Source: Uruburuella suis
GTDB taxonomy: Bacteria; Pseudomonadota; Gammaproteobacteria; Burkholderiales; Neisseriaceae
Assembly: GCF_004341385.1 (NCBI RefSeq)
Contig: NZ_SLXE01000001.1
Coordinates: 1-64,000 of the forward strand
Direction of reading: 5' to 3'
Length of the DNA: 64,000 bases
The notes beneath the pieces were generated by a model, which saw only the letters and a program-made list of their open reading frames with translations, did not search any database and was not told the origin of the DNA. Position 1 is the first letter of the stretch. Every line of letters begins with the position of its first letter. A program made the position numbers and the translations under genes. Positions 35,192 to 44,501 of this stretch are shown in pieces.

Positions 35192-35219
35192 AGGCCGTCT
35201 GAAAGTTTTCAGACGGCCT
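35192..35219. terminator. Inverted DUS pair
   Basis: Hairpin of AGGCCGTCTGAAAG and its complement, 63 bp beyond the 3' end of the exonuclease gene. Confidence 0.7.
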
Positions 35220-35282
35220 AAATGTTTCAAATGACGAAAACCAAGGTGGGCAACACTTGTGTGCAAAAGCTGGGTGTGTGCG

Positions 35283-35903
35283 CTATCGGCGGCGTTTGCG
35301 CGCTTCCAGCGCCAGCAGCATCATGGCCACGTTGATGGCATCGTTGAGCGCATCGTGGCGGGGCAGGTCGGGTATGCCGAGCTTTTTCACCATGGTGGCC
35401 ATGCGCAGATCGATATAGGCGTTGTGGATATTGCTTTCGGCCTGTTGCTGGTAATAAATGCTCGACACTTCGATTTGTTTGTTGGGCAGGCGGATGCCGA
35501 GCATGGGCTTGAGAAATTTATTGATCATGGCAACATCGTATTCCAGATAATAGCCCACCAAAGGGCGCCCGCCGATAAAATCAAGCAGCTGATAGACCGC
35601 TTCTTCTACCGGAATGCCGTCTGAAAGGTCTTTCGGGCGCAGGCCGTGCACTTTCACATTGGCCGCCTGCATCAGGCCTTCGGGCTTGACCAATACATAA
35701 AACGATTCGCTGGTGAGAATTTCTCTGCCGCGGATTTTCACAGCGCCGATGGAGATGATTTCGGCTTCTTTTACATCCAGGCTGGTGGTTTCGCAATCGA
35801 AGCTGACCATTTCATCCGGGTGCGGCTCGTAGAGGAAATCGTATTGCGGGTTGGCGAGCTTTTTGCGCTCGCGCGCGCGCAAAAAGCGTTCGATTATCTG
35901 CAT
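35283..35903 (-). CDS. DnaQ-type 3'-5' exonuclease
   Basis: A 206-residue exonuclease of the Pol III epsilon superfamily. Exo I is MVSFDCETTSLD (Asp and Glu), Exo II is in GYYLEYDVAMIN and Exo III includes HDALNDAINVAM. It lacks the clamp-binding and alpha-binding tail of true DnaQ. It overlaps the end of the DUF294 gene (TGATG), so the two are coupled. This pair next to a VC_2705-type symporter is a recurrent arrangement in proteobacteria. Confidence 0.87.
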   Translation of the reverse strand: MQIIERFLRARERKKLANPQYDFLYEPHPDEMVSFDCETTSLDVKEAEIISIGAVKIRGREILTSESFYVLVKPEGLMQAANVKVHGLRPKDLSDGIPVEEAVYQLLDFIGGRPLVGYYLEYDVAMINKFLKPMLGIRLPNKQIEVSSIYYQQQAESNIHNAYIDLRMATMVKKLGIPDLPRHDALNDAINVAMMLLALEARKRRR

Positions 35904-37711
35904 CAGCGCACCCCCAGATGAAAGTGGTTGTGTATCATCTGCTTGAAGCGTTTCACCACTTGCAGCGCATCTTTGAGTAAATCGCGCTCGAGCGTGGAGA
36001 GGCTTTGTAAGTCGATTTGGTTGGCTTCTTCGGGTATTTCGTTGCTCAGGGCGGCAAAGCCTGCTTTCAGGCGCAAATCCATCAGATAGCTGAGCGCTTC
36101 GGCGGTGTCTTTGCCCAGCTGCTCATCCAGCACGCGAGCCTGCATCAGCTTTTGAATGCGCTCGAAGGTGTTGGTTTCTTCGATGCGCGCTTCCAGCCCC
36201 AAGGCGCGCACACCGTGCACCACCGGGAACACGCCCATTTTTTTGATGTCCATCTTTTCGTTTTGGCCGCGGCTGAGCAGCTGCGAGAAAAAGCCGCGGC
36301 TGTGGCCGTCAAACAATTCCACCGAGCGGGCAAACGCCATCAGCATGCCGGCATCGTTGATCATGGTTTTTTGCAGATGCGCTTTCACTTCATCGAGCAG
36401 CGCCGCATCGCCGGCCACGGGCTTGGCATCGATAAAGATGGCCAGGTTCATCATGGATTCGGGGCTGGGAGAATAGCACCAGCTGCTGACCATTTTTTTG
36501 AATTCGGGCAGGGTTTTGCGCCAAGCCGGGTTGTTGACCATGATGTGGCCGGGGCAGGGCGGATAGCCCAGGCGCTCGAGGGTGGCGGAAAATTGCTCGG
36601 CGGTTTGCTCTGCCAAAGCCAAATCGGCATGTTCGCGCAGAATCAGGGCGTTGTCTTGGTCGGTTTTGAGGATTTGCTCGCCGCGCCCTTCCGAGCCCAT
36701 CACAATCAGGCAGCTTTGTTCGTATAATTCGGGCGTGGCCAAAAGGCGCCAGGCTTTTTCAAACAGGCTCGTGTTGAGCACCTGCATCAATTGCGCCAGC
36801 TGCGGTGCGCGCACGCCGTTTTTGCGCAAAATCTGAATGGAATGCGTCATTTGGGCGGCAATGCCCACCAGCTCATCTATGGTTTGGGCGCGCTCCAGCC
36901 TTTGCGCCACCAAGTGGGTGTGGTTGGAAAAATAAGCCAGCACGTCGATTTGCTCGAGCGCACCCACCGGCTTGCCTGCTTGGTTCACAATCACGCGCTG
37001 GATGTTGAATTGGGTCATGCGCAGCAAGGCGTTGAACACATAATCGTCGATATCGATGCCGATCAGATCGAAAGTGGACCATTCCGAAATCGGTGCATCG
37101 CTTGGTGCGCCGGCAATGGCGATGTCGCGGAAGGCCGATTCGGTGAACAGACCGATTTGCTCATGGTGGCGCACCAGCACCGATTTGGTTTTGTGTGTTT
37201 TCATGGTTTGCGCGGCATCGAGTATGCTGGCGCTGCCATCGAGCCAAACGGTGTTTTGCCGGTAGGCATCGCTCACTTTGGCGGTGAAGAGGCTTTCAAA
37301 CTCGCTGTTGTTGCGATCGCCCGAGAGGCTGGCCATTTTTTCGGCCACGCTGGTGTAGAAATAAGCGCTGAAACGGGGGCTGGAATGCATGATGTCGAGC
37401 ACGGTGGCTTTGGGTATGGTGTAAACCAGCGCCTGCTCCTGCACCACAAATTGATGCTGGCTGTGGCCTTCCATCAAGGCGCGTGCTTCAAAAGTGTCGC
37501 GCGCCCGATAAAGGGCGATCACCTCGCCATCGCTGCCGATTTCTTTCACCAGCCCTTTAATCACCACATATAAATGCTCAATGGGCTGCTGCGGCCGGAT
37601 AATGATTTCTTCATCGTTGAAAAAAGCAATGTCCACGGCTTTTTCCAGCATGAGCCGCTCGGTGTTGTTGAGATGGTCGAAAGGCGGGTGGTTGAAGTCG
37701 AACCGTTCCAT
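35903..37711 (-). CDS. cNMP-binding/CBS/DUF294 nucleotidyltransferase-like protein
   Basis: A 602-residue multidomain protein. It has a cyclic-nucleotide-binding fold (about 10-125), two CBS domains (about 150-270), a GlnD-like nucleotidyltransferase DUF294 domain with MGSEGRGEQILKTDQDNALI (about 345-365) and a C-terminal DUF294_C region. The architecture suggests a nucleotide-responsive regulator that acts on the neighbouring transporter, as proposed for such clusters. The enzymatic activity is unproven. Confidence 0.87.
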   Translation of the reverse strand: MERFDFNHPPFDHLNNTERLMLEKAVDIAFFNDEEIIIRPQQPIEHLYVVIKGLVKEIGSDGEVIALYRARDTFEARALMEGHSQHQFVVQEQALVYTIPKATVLDIMHSSPRFSAYFYTSVAEKMASLSGDRNNSEFESLFTAKVSDAYRQNTVWLDGSASILDAAQTMKTHKTKSVLVRHHEQIGLFTESAFRDIAIAGAPSDAPISEWSTFDLIGIDIDDYVFNALLRMTQFNIQRVIVNQAGKPVGALEQIDVLAYFSNHTHLVAQRLERAQTIDELVGIAAQMTHSIQILRKNGVRAPQLAQLMQVLNTSLFEKAWRLLATPELYEQSCLIVMGSEGRGEQILKTDQDNALILREHADLALAEQTAEQFSATLERLGYPPCPGHIMVNNPAWRKTLPEFKKMVSSWCYSPSPESMMNLAIFIDAKPVAGDAALLDEVKAHLQKTMINDAGMLMAFARSVELFDGHSRGFFSQLLSRGQNEKMDIKKMGVFPVVHGVRALGLEARIEETNTFERIQKLMQARVLDEQLGKDTAEALSYLMDLRLKAGFAALSNEIPEEANQIDLQSLSTLERDLLKDALQVVKRFKQMIHNHFHLGVR

Positions 37712-37849
37712 GCTCTATTTCCTTGTTTATTTTTGTAGTGATTACGGATACTGTAAAACGGCTTGGATAGGCTGTAAATAGTTTGAGCGGCAAAGTTTTT
37801 ATGGAAAGCAGATAATGAGATAACAATAAAACGAAGCGGTTGATACAGT

Positions 37850-37890
37850 AAAAGGCCGTCTGAACATTAACAGGTGTTCAGACGGCCTTT
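37850..37890. terminator. Inverted DUS pair with extended arms
   Basis: AAAAGGCCGTCTGAACA pairs with TGTTCAGACGGCCTTTT. Confidence 0.7.
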
Positions 37891-37929
37891 TATATTGATG
37901 ATGATATAAATGAAATAGCAGGTGCAGTA

Positions 37930-38032
37930 ATACCAATCCAAAAAAATAACCTAACTTCGTTGTCTCGCCTTGCCGTACGCTCTGTACTGTCGCAGGCTTC
38001 CGTCTTGTAAGCTCACTTTTTTGAATCGGTAT
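37930..38032. mobile_element. Correia-like repeat element (copy 7)
   Basis: Near-complete copy starting ATACCAATCC, somewhat diverged in the centre (CGCTCTGTACTGTCGCAGGC). It lies 30 bp beyond the 3' end of fhuB. Confidence 0.75.
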
Positions 38033-38063
38033 AAAGTGTTGTGTCGGGATAAGGTATGAGCTT

Positions 38064-40031
38064 TTACATCCGCCGCATTATCAACAGAAAATAACCGCCG
38101 CCGAGCAGCGTTGCCATCAAACCGGCCGGGATTTCATAGGGAAAGCCGATTTGCCTGCCCAGCCAGTCGGCCAAGAGCATCACCGTTGCGCCAATCAGGG
38201 CCGCGGCGGTTAGCTGTTGGTGCGGCAGGCGTGCGCCGAGCATATTGGCCAGATGGGGCGCGAGCAGGCCGACGAAGCTCAAGGGGCCGATAAGCAGGGT
38301 CGCCAGCGCGGTGAGCAATGCGCTGAAAACAATCAAAACTGTGCGTGCGGCGGCCACGTTCACGCCCGCCGATTGCGCCACAACTGCGTTAAAACCCAGC
38401 AAGCCCAGCCAGCGGCTCAGGGGTAGGGCGGCGGCTAAGAGCAGTATGGATGCTGCGAATACCGTACCCGAAAGCAGTGGTGTGGCTTGATAGGTAGAAC
38501 CGGAAAGCCATATCAAAAGCTGTTGAACACGCAAATCGCCGCCTGCCGTCCACACGCGGATAAAGGCATCAGACAGTGCGGCCACGGCAATGCCGGTGAG
38601 CAATACTTTTTCGGGCAGCAAGCCGTTTTTACGGTTAAACAGCATAATCAGCCACAAAGTAAACAAGGCCGAGCTGATGCCGATGAACCAAAACACGCTG
38701 CTGAGCACCTGCACATCAAACAGCAACACCGCAGCCAACACGCCCAGAGCCGTGCCGGAGCTGATGCCGAGCAATTCGGGGCTGGCCATCGGATTTTGTG
38801 TGAGCCGTTGCAGAAATACGCCGGCGGTGGCGAGCATGATGCCGCAAGCGGCAGCGGTGAAGAGGCGCAGGTAACGCAGATTGAGAAAATCGGGGTGAAA
38901 GGTAAGCTGCCAGCCGTTGGCACTTTGTCCTGCCAGCAAAGCCAAAGTTGCCGCAAACAGCAGCAATAAAGGCAATCTGAGCAACCAGGGCGAAGCTTGG
39001 GTGCGCGCCACGGTTTGCGCCGAGGCCGTCTGAAAGGGTGCTCGGGCAGGCAGACGCATCATCAGCCACAATAATAAAGGCGCACCAATCAGCCCTGTTA
39101 CTGCGCCGGCAGGTAAATCGACTTGATGGTAATGGTTGAGCAATACCAATAAGTTATCCGTGAGCAGCAGCATCAGCGCGCCGAACACAAACGCCATCGG
39201 CAAACGCGCCCACAAAGTGCGCACGCCCAGTTGCCGCACCGCCGTGGCCGCCGCCAGGCCGACAAAACCCATCATGCCCACCATCCCGACCACGTTGGCG
39301 CTGAGAAAAGCCGCCGCTGCCAATGCCGCCAAACGGATGGTTTTCACCGGCATGCCGAGCGCGGCGGCCTGGGTGTCGCTCAGGCTCATCATCGCCAGTG
39401 GTTTTGCCAATATGGCAATCAGCGCGGCAGCCGCAGCAATGCGCCACAAGAGTTGCAAACTATCGTGCCAACTGTCTTGCAGCAGCGAGCCGGCCCCCCA
39501 AAGCATGATGCCGCGCGTTTCTTCCGAATAAAACAGCGTGATGATGCCCGCAAATGCGCCCAAATAAAGCGCCGTCACCAAACCGGCCAACACCACCAAG
39601 AGCGGCACCAAATCCCGCCGGGCCGACAGCCACAACACCAGCGCCAATGCCAACGCCGCACCGCCGAATGCTACCGGCGCATTGCCCCAAGCCAGCAAGG
39701 CAGGCGCGAATACCGTAGCGGCCACCAAAGCCGTTTGCGCGCCGCTGCTCACGGCCAAAGTGCTGTCGGAAGCGAGTGGATTGCGCATGATTTGTTGCAG
39801 CAACATGGTGGCCAAAGCCAGTGCGCCGCCCGCAAGCAAAGCCATGGCCATGCGCGGCAAGGTATTGTTCTGCACTATCAGCGCATCAATGGGCAGCGCA
39901 TCGGGCGCGGCAAACCAATCGGCCGGCGGCCAATGCCATTGCAGTTTTAAAATCCAGCCGCTGCTCATGATCGCAGTCAACAACAAAACCCAAGTCCAGC
40001 AGGTAATAGGCCGTCTGAAAACATTTACCAT
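38064..40031 (-). CDS. fhuB: Ferric-hydroxamate ABC permease, fused FecCD repeats (FhuB)
   Basis: A 655-residue protein made of two FecCD permease halves (about 20-325 and 350-655), each with LPRMAMALLAGGALALA-like or GIMLATAGVFLQRLTQNPMA motifs. This is the internal duplication diagnostic of FhuB. It forms the inner-membrane channel for siderophore-bound iron with FhuC and FhuD. Its start overlaps the end of fhuD by 7 bp. Intact, although its ATPase partner is frameshifted. Confidence 0.9.
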   Translation of the reverse strand: MVNVFRRPITCWTWVLLLTAIMSSGWILKLQWHWPPADWFAAPDALPIDALIVQNNTLPRMAMALLAGGALALATMLLQQIMRNPLASDSTLAVSSGAQTALVAATVFAPALLAWGNAPVAFGGAALALALVLWLSARRDLVPLLVVLAGLVTALYLGAFAGIITLFYSEETRGIMLWGAGSLLQDSWHDSLQLLWRIAAAAALIAILAKPLAMMSLSDTQAAALGMPVKTIRLAALAAAAFLSANVVGMVGMMGFVGLAAATAVRQLGVRTLWARLPMAFVFGALMLLLTDNLLVLLNHYHQVDLPAGAVTGLIGAPLLLWLMMRLPARAPFQTASAQTVARTQASPWLLRLPLLLLFAATLALLAGQSANGWQLTFHPDFLNLRYLRLFTAAACGIMLATAGVFLQRLTQNPMASPELLGISSGTALGVLAAVLLFDVQVLSSVFWFIGISSALFTLWLIMLFNRKNGLLPEKVLLTGIAVAALSDAFIRVWTAGGDLRVQQLLIWLSGSTYQATPLLSGTVFAASILLLAAALPLSRWLGLLGFNAVVAQSAGVNVAAARTVLIVFSALLTALATLLIGPLSFVGLLAPHLANMLGARLPHQQLTAAALIGATVMLLADWLGRQIGFPYEIPAGLMATLLGGGYFLLIMRRM

Positions 40032-40906
40032 GCGATTTCCTTTTCAGACGGCAGTTTTGCTGCTAATTCATCGGCAAAACGCTGCATAGAAGGCAATGCG
40101 CCGTAGCTCCATGCCTGCGGCAACACGCGGCGGTTTTGCGGCTTGCTAAACGGCAGCCGCTGCCACAATGCGCTTTTATCCAGCGCGGCGCGGGTGTTGC
40201 GCGGGTGCGGCTGTATGATAATTAAGAGCGTATCGGGGGGCAGCTTGGCCAAATCGGTAAGCGCGATATTGGCAAAGCCCCACGCGTTTGATTCGCCCTG
40301 CCAAGCATTTTTCAGGCCGAGTTTTTGCATCACCACGTTAAACAGGCTGGTGTTGCCGTAGATGCGTAAATGGCGCGCATCGACAAACTGCACCACCGCC
40401 AACGGCCGCTTGCGGTATGGAAAAAGCGTGTTTTTTTGCTGTTGGAATTGCTTTTCTGTTTGCTGAATCAAACGTTCGGCAGCAGCTTTGTCGCCGATGA
40501 TGCTGCCGAGTTCGCGCGTGGCCGCCAGCGTTTGCGGATAAGCGATGCCCTTGTCGCCGGCAAAGCTGATTTCGCGCACGGGCGCTACTTTTTCAAACTG
40601 CGGTTTCAAATGTGCAAACCACGGCGATTGGATAAACATATCGGGCTTAATCTGATACAGCCGCTCCAAATTCGGCTGGAAACGCAAACCCGCATCCAGC
40701 GTGGTGTTTGGCAGCGGCGGATAATTGACCCAGTTGCCGTAAGCGCGTTTGTCGCCCACGCTCACGGGCGGATGTCCCATCGCGGTCAGCGTTTCGGCGG
40801 TGCTCCAATCGGAAGTGGCCACACGTGGCGCCGCTTGTATGGGCGCAGGGAGCAGGAATAAAACGAGCAGGGCGGTTTTGAGGCCGTCTGAAAAGTGTTT
40901 TTGCAT
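40025..40906 (-). CDS. fhuD: Ferric-siderophore periplasmic binding protein (FhuD)
   Basis: A 293-residue class III binding protein with a signal peptide (FSDGLKTALLVLFLLPAPIQA) and two lobes joined by a helix. An uptake sequence is built into the signal peptide (FSDGLK). FhuD members bind hydroxamate siderophores; the actual ligand is unknown. It lies upstream of fhuB and is translationally coupled to it. Confidence 0.85.
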   Translation of the reverse strand: MQKHFSDGLKTALLVLFLLPAPIQAAPRVATSDWSTAETLTAMGHPPVSVGDKRAYGNWVNYPPLPNTTLDAGLRFQPNLERLYQIKPDMFIQSPWFAHLKPQFEKVAPVREISFAGDKGIAYPQTLAATRELGSIIGDKAAAERLIQQTEKQFQQQKNTLFPYRKRPLAVVQFVDARHLRIYGNTSLFNVVMQKLGLKNAWQGESNAWGFANIALTDLAKLPPDTLLIIIQPHPRNTRAALDKSALWQRLPFSKPQNRRVLPQAWSYGALPSMQRFADELAAKLPSEKEIAW

Positions 40907-41039
40907 AAGTGTTTGTATGGGTTTCAGACGGCCTTTTGCGTTGTTCAGCCGTCTGAATGCGTGTGGTTGATTGGCCGGGTTTTGTGGTTTTTACATTCTC
41001 GGTTTTTTACGCAAAAGGAATATAAAAGGAATAGATGAC

Positions 41040-41098
41040 AGGCCGTCTGAAAGTTTGCAGGAAACGGTTTATTGTGCTGCAAACTTTCAGACGGCCTG
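41040..41098. terminator. DUS hairpin with 21-bp arms
   Basis: AGGCCGTCTGAAAGTTTGCA and its perfect complement are separated by about 17 bp. The pairing runs well past the uptake sequence. It stands between fhuC and fhuD and would reduce readthrough into fhuD-fhuB. Confidence 0.7.
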
Positions 41099-41127
41099 CC
41101 AACCTTCCGCACAATAAAAGCGGTTTT

Positions 41128-41905
41128 TCAAGGTAACGCCACCGGCACGCCGGTTTGCGGATGGCGGATAATGTTCATCTGCACACTGTAAATATCGTTC
41201 AACACTTCGGCGGTCATAATTTCGGTAGGTTTGCCCTGTTTGAGCAAGCGGCCTTGCTTCAATGCCACCAACTCGTCGCAATATTGTGCGGCCAGATTGA
41301 TGTCGTGAATCACGATAATCACGCCCAAATGCAGGCGGTGCGACAAATCGCGGATTAAGGCCATCACTTCGAGTTGGTGGGCGATGTCGAGAGCGGCCAA
41401 TGGTTCGTCAAGCAGTAGAAAGCGGCTTTGCTGCGCCAAGCACATTGCAAGCCAGATGCGCGAGCGTTCGCCGCCGGACAAGGTGTCGACAATCTGGTCG
41501 GCGAATTTTTCCGTGTGCGTGAGTGCGAAAGCTTCGGCAACCGCTTGTTTGTCCGCCTTGCTGCTGCGCCCGAGCAGGCCGCTCCAGGCATAGCGCCCCA
41601 TATTGATGAGTTCGGCGGCGGTCAGTGCGGTGGCAGCGGGGCAGGTGTTGTGGCAGATAAGCCACGTGTTTGGCGTAATTGTGGGCGGAATAGGCGGCAA
41701 TATTCTGATTATCCAGCAAAAGATTGCCGGATGTGGGCTGGTTTTGGCGGGTAAGCAGTTTCAATAAAGTGGATTTGCCCGAGCCGTTGTGGCCGATTAA
41801 TCCATAAACTTTATCCGGCTTGAATTCAAGGGAAATATCGTGCAGCAACACGCGGCCGGGCACGCTGAAGGTGAGGTTTTGAAGCTGGAACACAGGAGGC
41901 CGCAT
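41128..41905 (-). pseudogene. fhuC: fhuC, siderophore ABC ATPase with a +1 frameshift
   Basis: The 5' part (start 41905, MRPPVFQLQNLTF) contains Walker A GHNGSGKSTLL and runs to AYLPQHLP. The 3' part, in another frame, continues AATALTAAELINMGRYAW and holds signature LSGGERSRI and Walker B FLLLDEPLAALD. The break falls in a run of four C on the coding strand (plus-strand GGGG at 41638-41641). Deleting one base restores an ordinary ~258-residue FhuC. Either a real inactivating or phase-type mutation, or a sequencing error in the homopolymer. Confidence 0.8.
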
Positions 41906-41928
41906 GAAAAATAAGATGGTATAGTTTA

Positions 41929-41949
41929 AATGATAGTTATTATTATTAC
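41929..41949 (-). promoter_or_regulatory. Probable Fur box upstream of fhuC
   Basis: In minus-strand sense the sequence GTAATAATAATAACTATCAT resembles the Fur consensus of repeated ATAAT/ATTAT units, and lies about 25-45 bp before the fhuC start. It fits iron control of siderophore uptake; the match is by eye. Confidence 0.5.
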
Positions 41950-41985
41950 AATTCTGATTGTGCGCAGACACTGATAAGGCCGTCT

Positions 41986-42063
41986 GAAACGTTGGGTTTA
42001 TCAACCCAACCTACCTGTTATAGTGCGTAGTGTTGTATCACTTTTTCTTGCATTTCACGGTAT
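41986..42063. mobile_element. Half of a TATAGTG-ended MITE (copy 3)
   Basis: It corresponds to the right half of the elements at 11696 and 31794: GTTGGGTTTATCAACCCAAC, then TTGTATCACTTTTTCTTGCA. The left half is missing. It sits between fhuC and the 3' end of the receptor pseudogene. Confidence 0.65.
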
Positions 42064-42186
42064 TTATTGAAAGAAGACTCTGAATAATGCATGGCGGCGT
42101 TTTTTGCCGTGTATAAAATTTCCGGCGAAACCCACTCGCCAGCGCTATTCGGAGCTTCCTTAAAAAAATGATTTTTCAAATGGTTA

Positions 42187-44283
42187 TCAGAATTTATAGC
42201 TGACAGAGCCCAATATGCTGCGGCCTTGGCCGTAATAGCAGTAGCTCGCATCGCAGGCGGCGATGTATTTGCGGTTGCCGATATTGTCCACATTCACTTG
42301 CGCGGTCCAATTGCGGGCGAAATCGTAGCGGGCAAACAGGTCGAACACGGTGGATGAGGGCACTTTCAAACCTTTGTAGGCGGCCACTGCCCATTGTCCG
42401 TCTACTTTGCTGCTGCCGACATAGCGCACGCCCGCGCCCAGCGATAAGCCGTTCAAGGTGCCTTGGTCGAAGGCGTACACGCCGCGCAAGCTGGCGGAGT
42501 GTTTGGCAAATAAGGTGTTGTGGTAGTCGATGCCGTCTGAGCCGCGATCGGTGCGGGTTTGATAGGTGTAGGCAAGCTGGCCGCTCAAGTTGTCGGTGAT
42601 TTGTGCTTGTGCTTGCAGCTCAACGCCTTTGCGTTTGGAAACATCGCCGCTGACGGTATTGCCTGTGCCGCCGGCATTGGAAATCAGCGCGCCTTTGTCG
42701 TTGGCTTTAAAGGCTGCAATGGAAAGGGTGCCGTCTAACCAGGCGGGCAGGTATTTCAAACCGATTTCATATTGCTCGGTGGTTTGCGGGTCGTACAGGG
42801 TTTGGTTGCCGCTCAAGCCGGTGGGCAGGCGGAATGATTCGGTGTAGGCGAAATAGGGGTTTAGGCCGAACGGTGCGAAATACATAATCGAACCGGCATA
42901 TGAAGTGTGGTTGGCTTTAACCGATTGGTTGTTGGTGTATTCCTCACTTTTGGCGCGATCATGGCGAACGCCCGCGCTAATGCCTACTTTGTCAAACAGG
43001 CGCACGCTGTCTTGCAGGTAGAAGCCGAGCTGGCTGGCTTTCAAATCGTTGCGCGGGATGTTGGACGTGTCCACGCTGATGCCGTAAGTGGGCGAGAAGA
43101 TATTAACCGTGCCGGGGGAAACGATGGTGGGGATGGCAAACGATTGGTACACGCCGTTGACTTTTTGTTGGCGGTAATCCACACCGGCAACCAGTGTGTT
43201 GCGAATGTTTTCGTTGTGCCAACGCCAAGTGATGCGGTTGTCGATGCTGTGATTTTTGGCGGTGCCGTCGTTGAACACGGCATCGCGGGTGGCGGTGTAG
43301 TTTGTGGGGTCAACGCTTGACCATACGTAAGTGCCTAAATGATGGTTGTCGATATGGGTGTAGCGGTAGTTGGAGCTGAAGCTCAGGCTGTCGTTGAAAT
43401 CGTGGCTGAATTCGTAGCCCAATGAATATTGTTTGTTGGTTTCATGGTCAACCGAAGGATCGCCAAGGTTGGTGGTCGGGTTGACTTTTTGCCCGTCGAT
43501 GGCAACCAAAGAACCTGCCATCGGCACAAAATTGCTGCTCGGTGTGCCTTTGTCGCGCTGATAGCTGGCAAGCAGGCTCAGGCGGGTGCGGTCGGTGATG
43601 TCCCAAGCCAAAGAGGGCGCAAGATAAAAGGTTTTATTGTCGGTGCCGTTCCAATCGCCATCGGCAGCACGAAACGAGCCGACCAGGCGGTAGCGCAGGC
43701 TTTGATCGGCATTCAGGCTGCCGGTGTAATCGGCTGCAATGCCGTATTGGCCGTTGTTGCCGGCTTGGGCTTTAACTTCGCCTTTACCGACTTGGCTTTT
43801 GTGCGGGCGCTTGCTGATGTAGTTGATCAGGCCGCCGGGGTTGGCTGCGCCGTAGGTCAGTGAATCTGCGCCCTTGGTGATTTCAACGGCTTCGATACCG
43901 AACGTATCGACGTGCGGGGTAAAGAAGCCGTAATTGTTGACGGGGGCGCCGTCAAAAGATTGGCTGGCTTCCGCACCTCGGATGCGAAACCAGTTGGTGT
44001 TGGTGTCGCTGCCATAGGGCTGGTTGGTAAAGCCTGATTAGTAGCGGCCGATTTCGTCGGCTTTTTCCACGCCTTCTTCGGAAAGCGTTGCGGCGGTAAT
44101 GTTGACTGCATCTTTGGCCTGCAAAAACGGCACGGTTTGCAGTTTGTTCATTGAGCCGACCACGTTAACCGTTTCCAGCTCGGCGCTTTGCGTGTCGCCA
44201 TCGGCGGCAAAACCGTGGGTATAAGCGCTCAAGATGGCGGCGGCCAGCAGGCTGCGGGTAAAGAAAATAGTGTGTTGCATCAA
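42187..44283 (-). pseudogene. TonB-dependent ferric-siderophore receptor with an in-frame stop
   Basis: One continuous frame from the ATG at 44283 to the stop at 42187 would encode about 698 residues. It has a signal peptide (ending HGFAADG), a TonB-box-like LETVNVVG, a plug (FRIRGAEASQSFDGAPVN, then ITKGADSLTYGAANPGG) and a barrel ending SVSYKF. A single TAA at 44038-44040 interrupts it after EIGRY. The frame resumes at once with SGFTNQPYGSD. A C-to-T change from CAA (Gln) explains it. The sequence resembles FhuA/FoxA-type receptors and belongs to the fhu cluster downstream. Confidence 0.85.
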
Positions 44284-44303
44284 GAATCCTTTTTCGAATA
44301 AAT

Positions 44304-44344
44304 CAGGCCGTCTGAAATCATGCTTCGGCGTTTCAGACGGCCTG
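44304..44344. terminator. DUS hairpin in the receptor leader
   Basis: AGGCCGTCTGAAATCATG pairs with CGTTTCAGACGGCCT, placed between a likely -10 (TATAAT in minus sense, about 44371-44376) and the ATG at 44283. A terminator-like structure in the 5' leader could dampen expression or be an older gene end. Confidence 0.5.
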
Positions 44345-44501
44345 ATTGTGAATGATTTTTAATTCGGTAAGGATTATAACGATTTTATGGCAGCTTGTAG
44401 TTTGGAAAACGGTTAAACAGAGAATATCGACCGGAAGCGAAAAAGACTATTGTGTGAATGATACGAATTTTTGTTTGTGTTTGGATGGGCCGTCTGAAGC
44501 T

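Noticed and set aside
41408..42004. A separate small ABC ATPase gene
   Set aside because: Its last ~65 codons are nonsense after a frameshift; together with the frame at 41128-41700 it is one broken fhuC.
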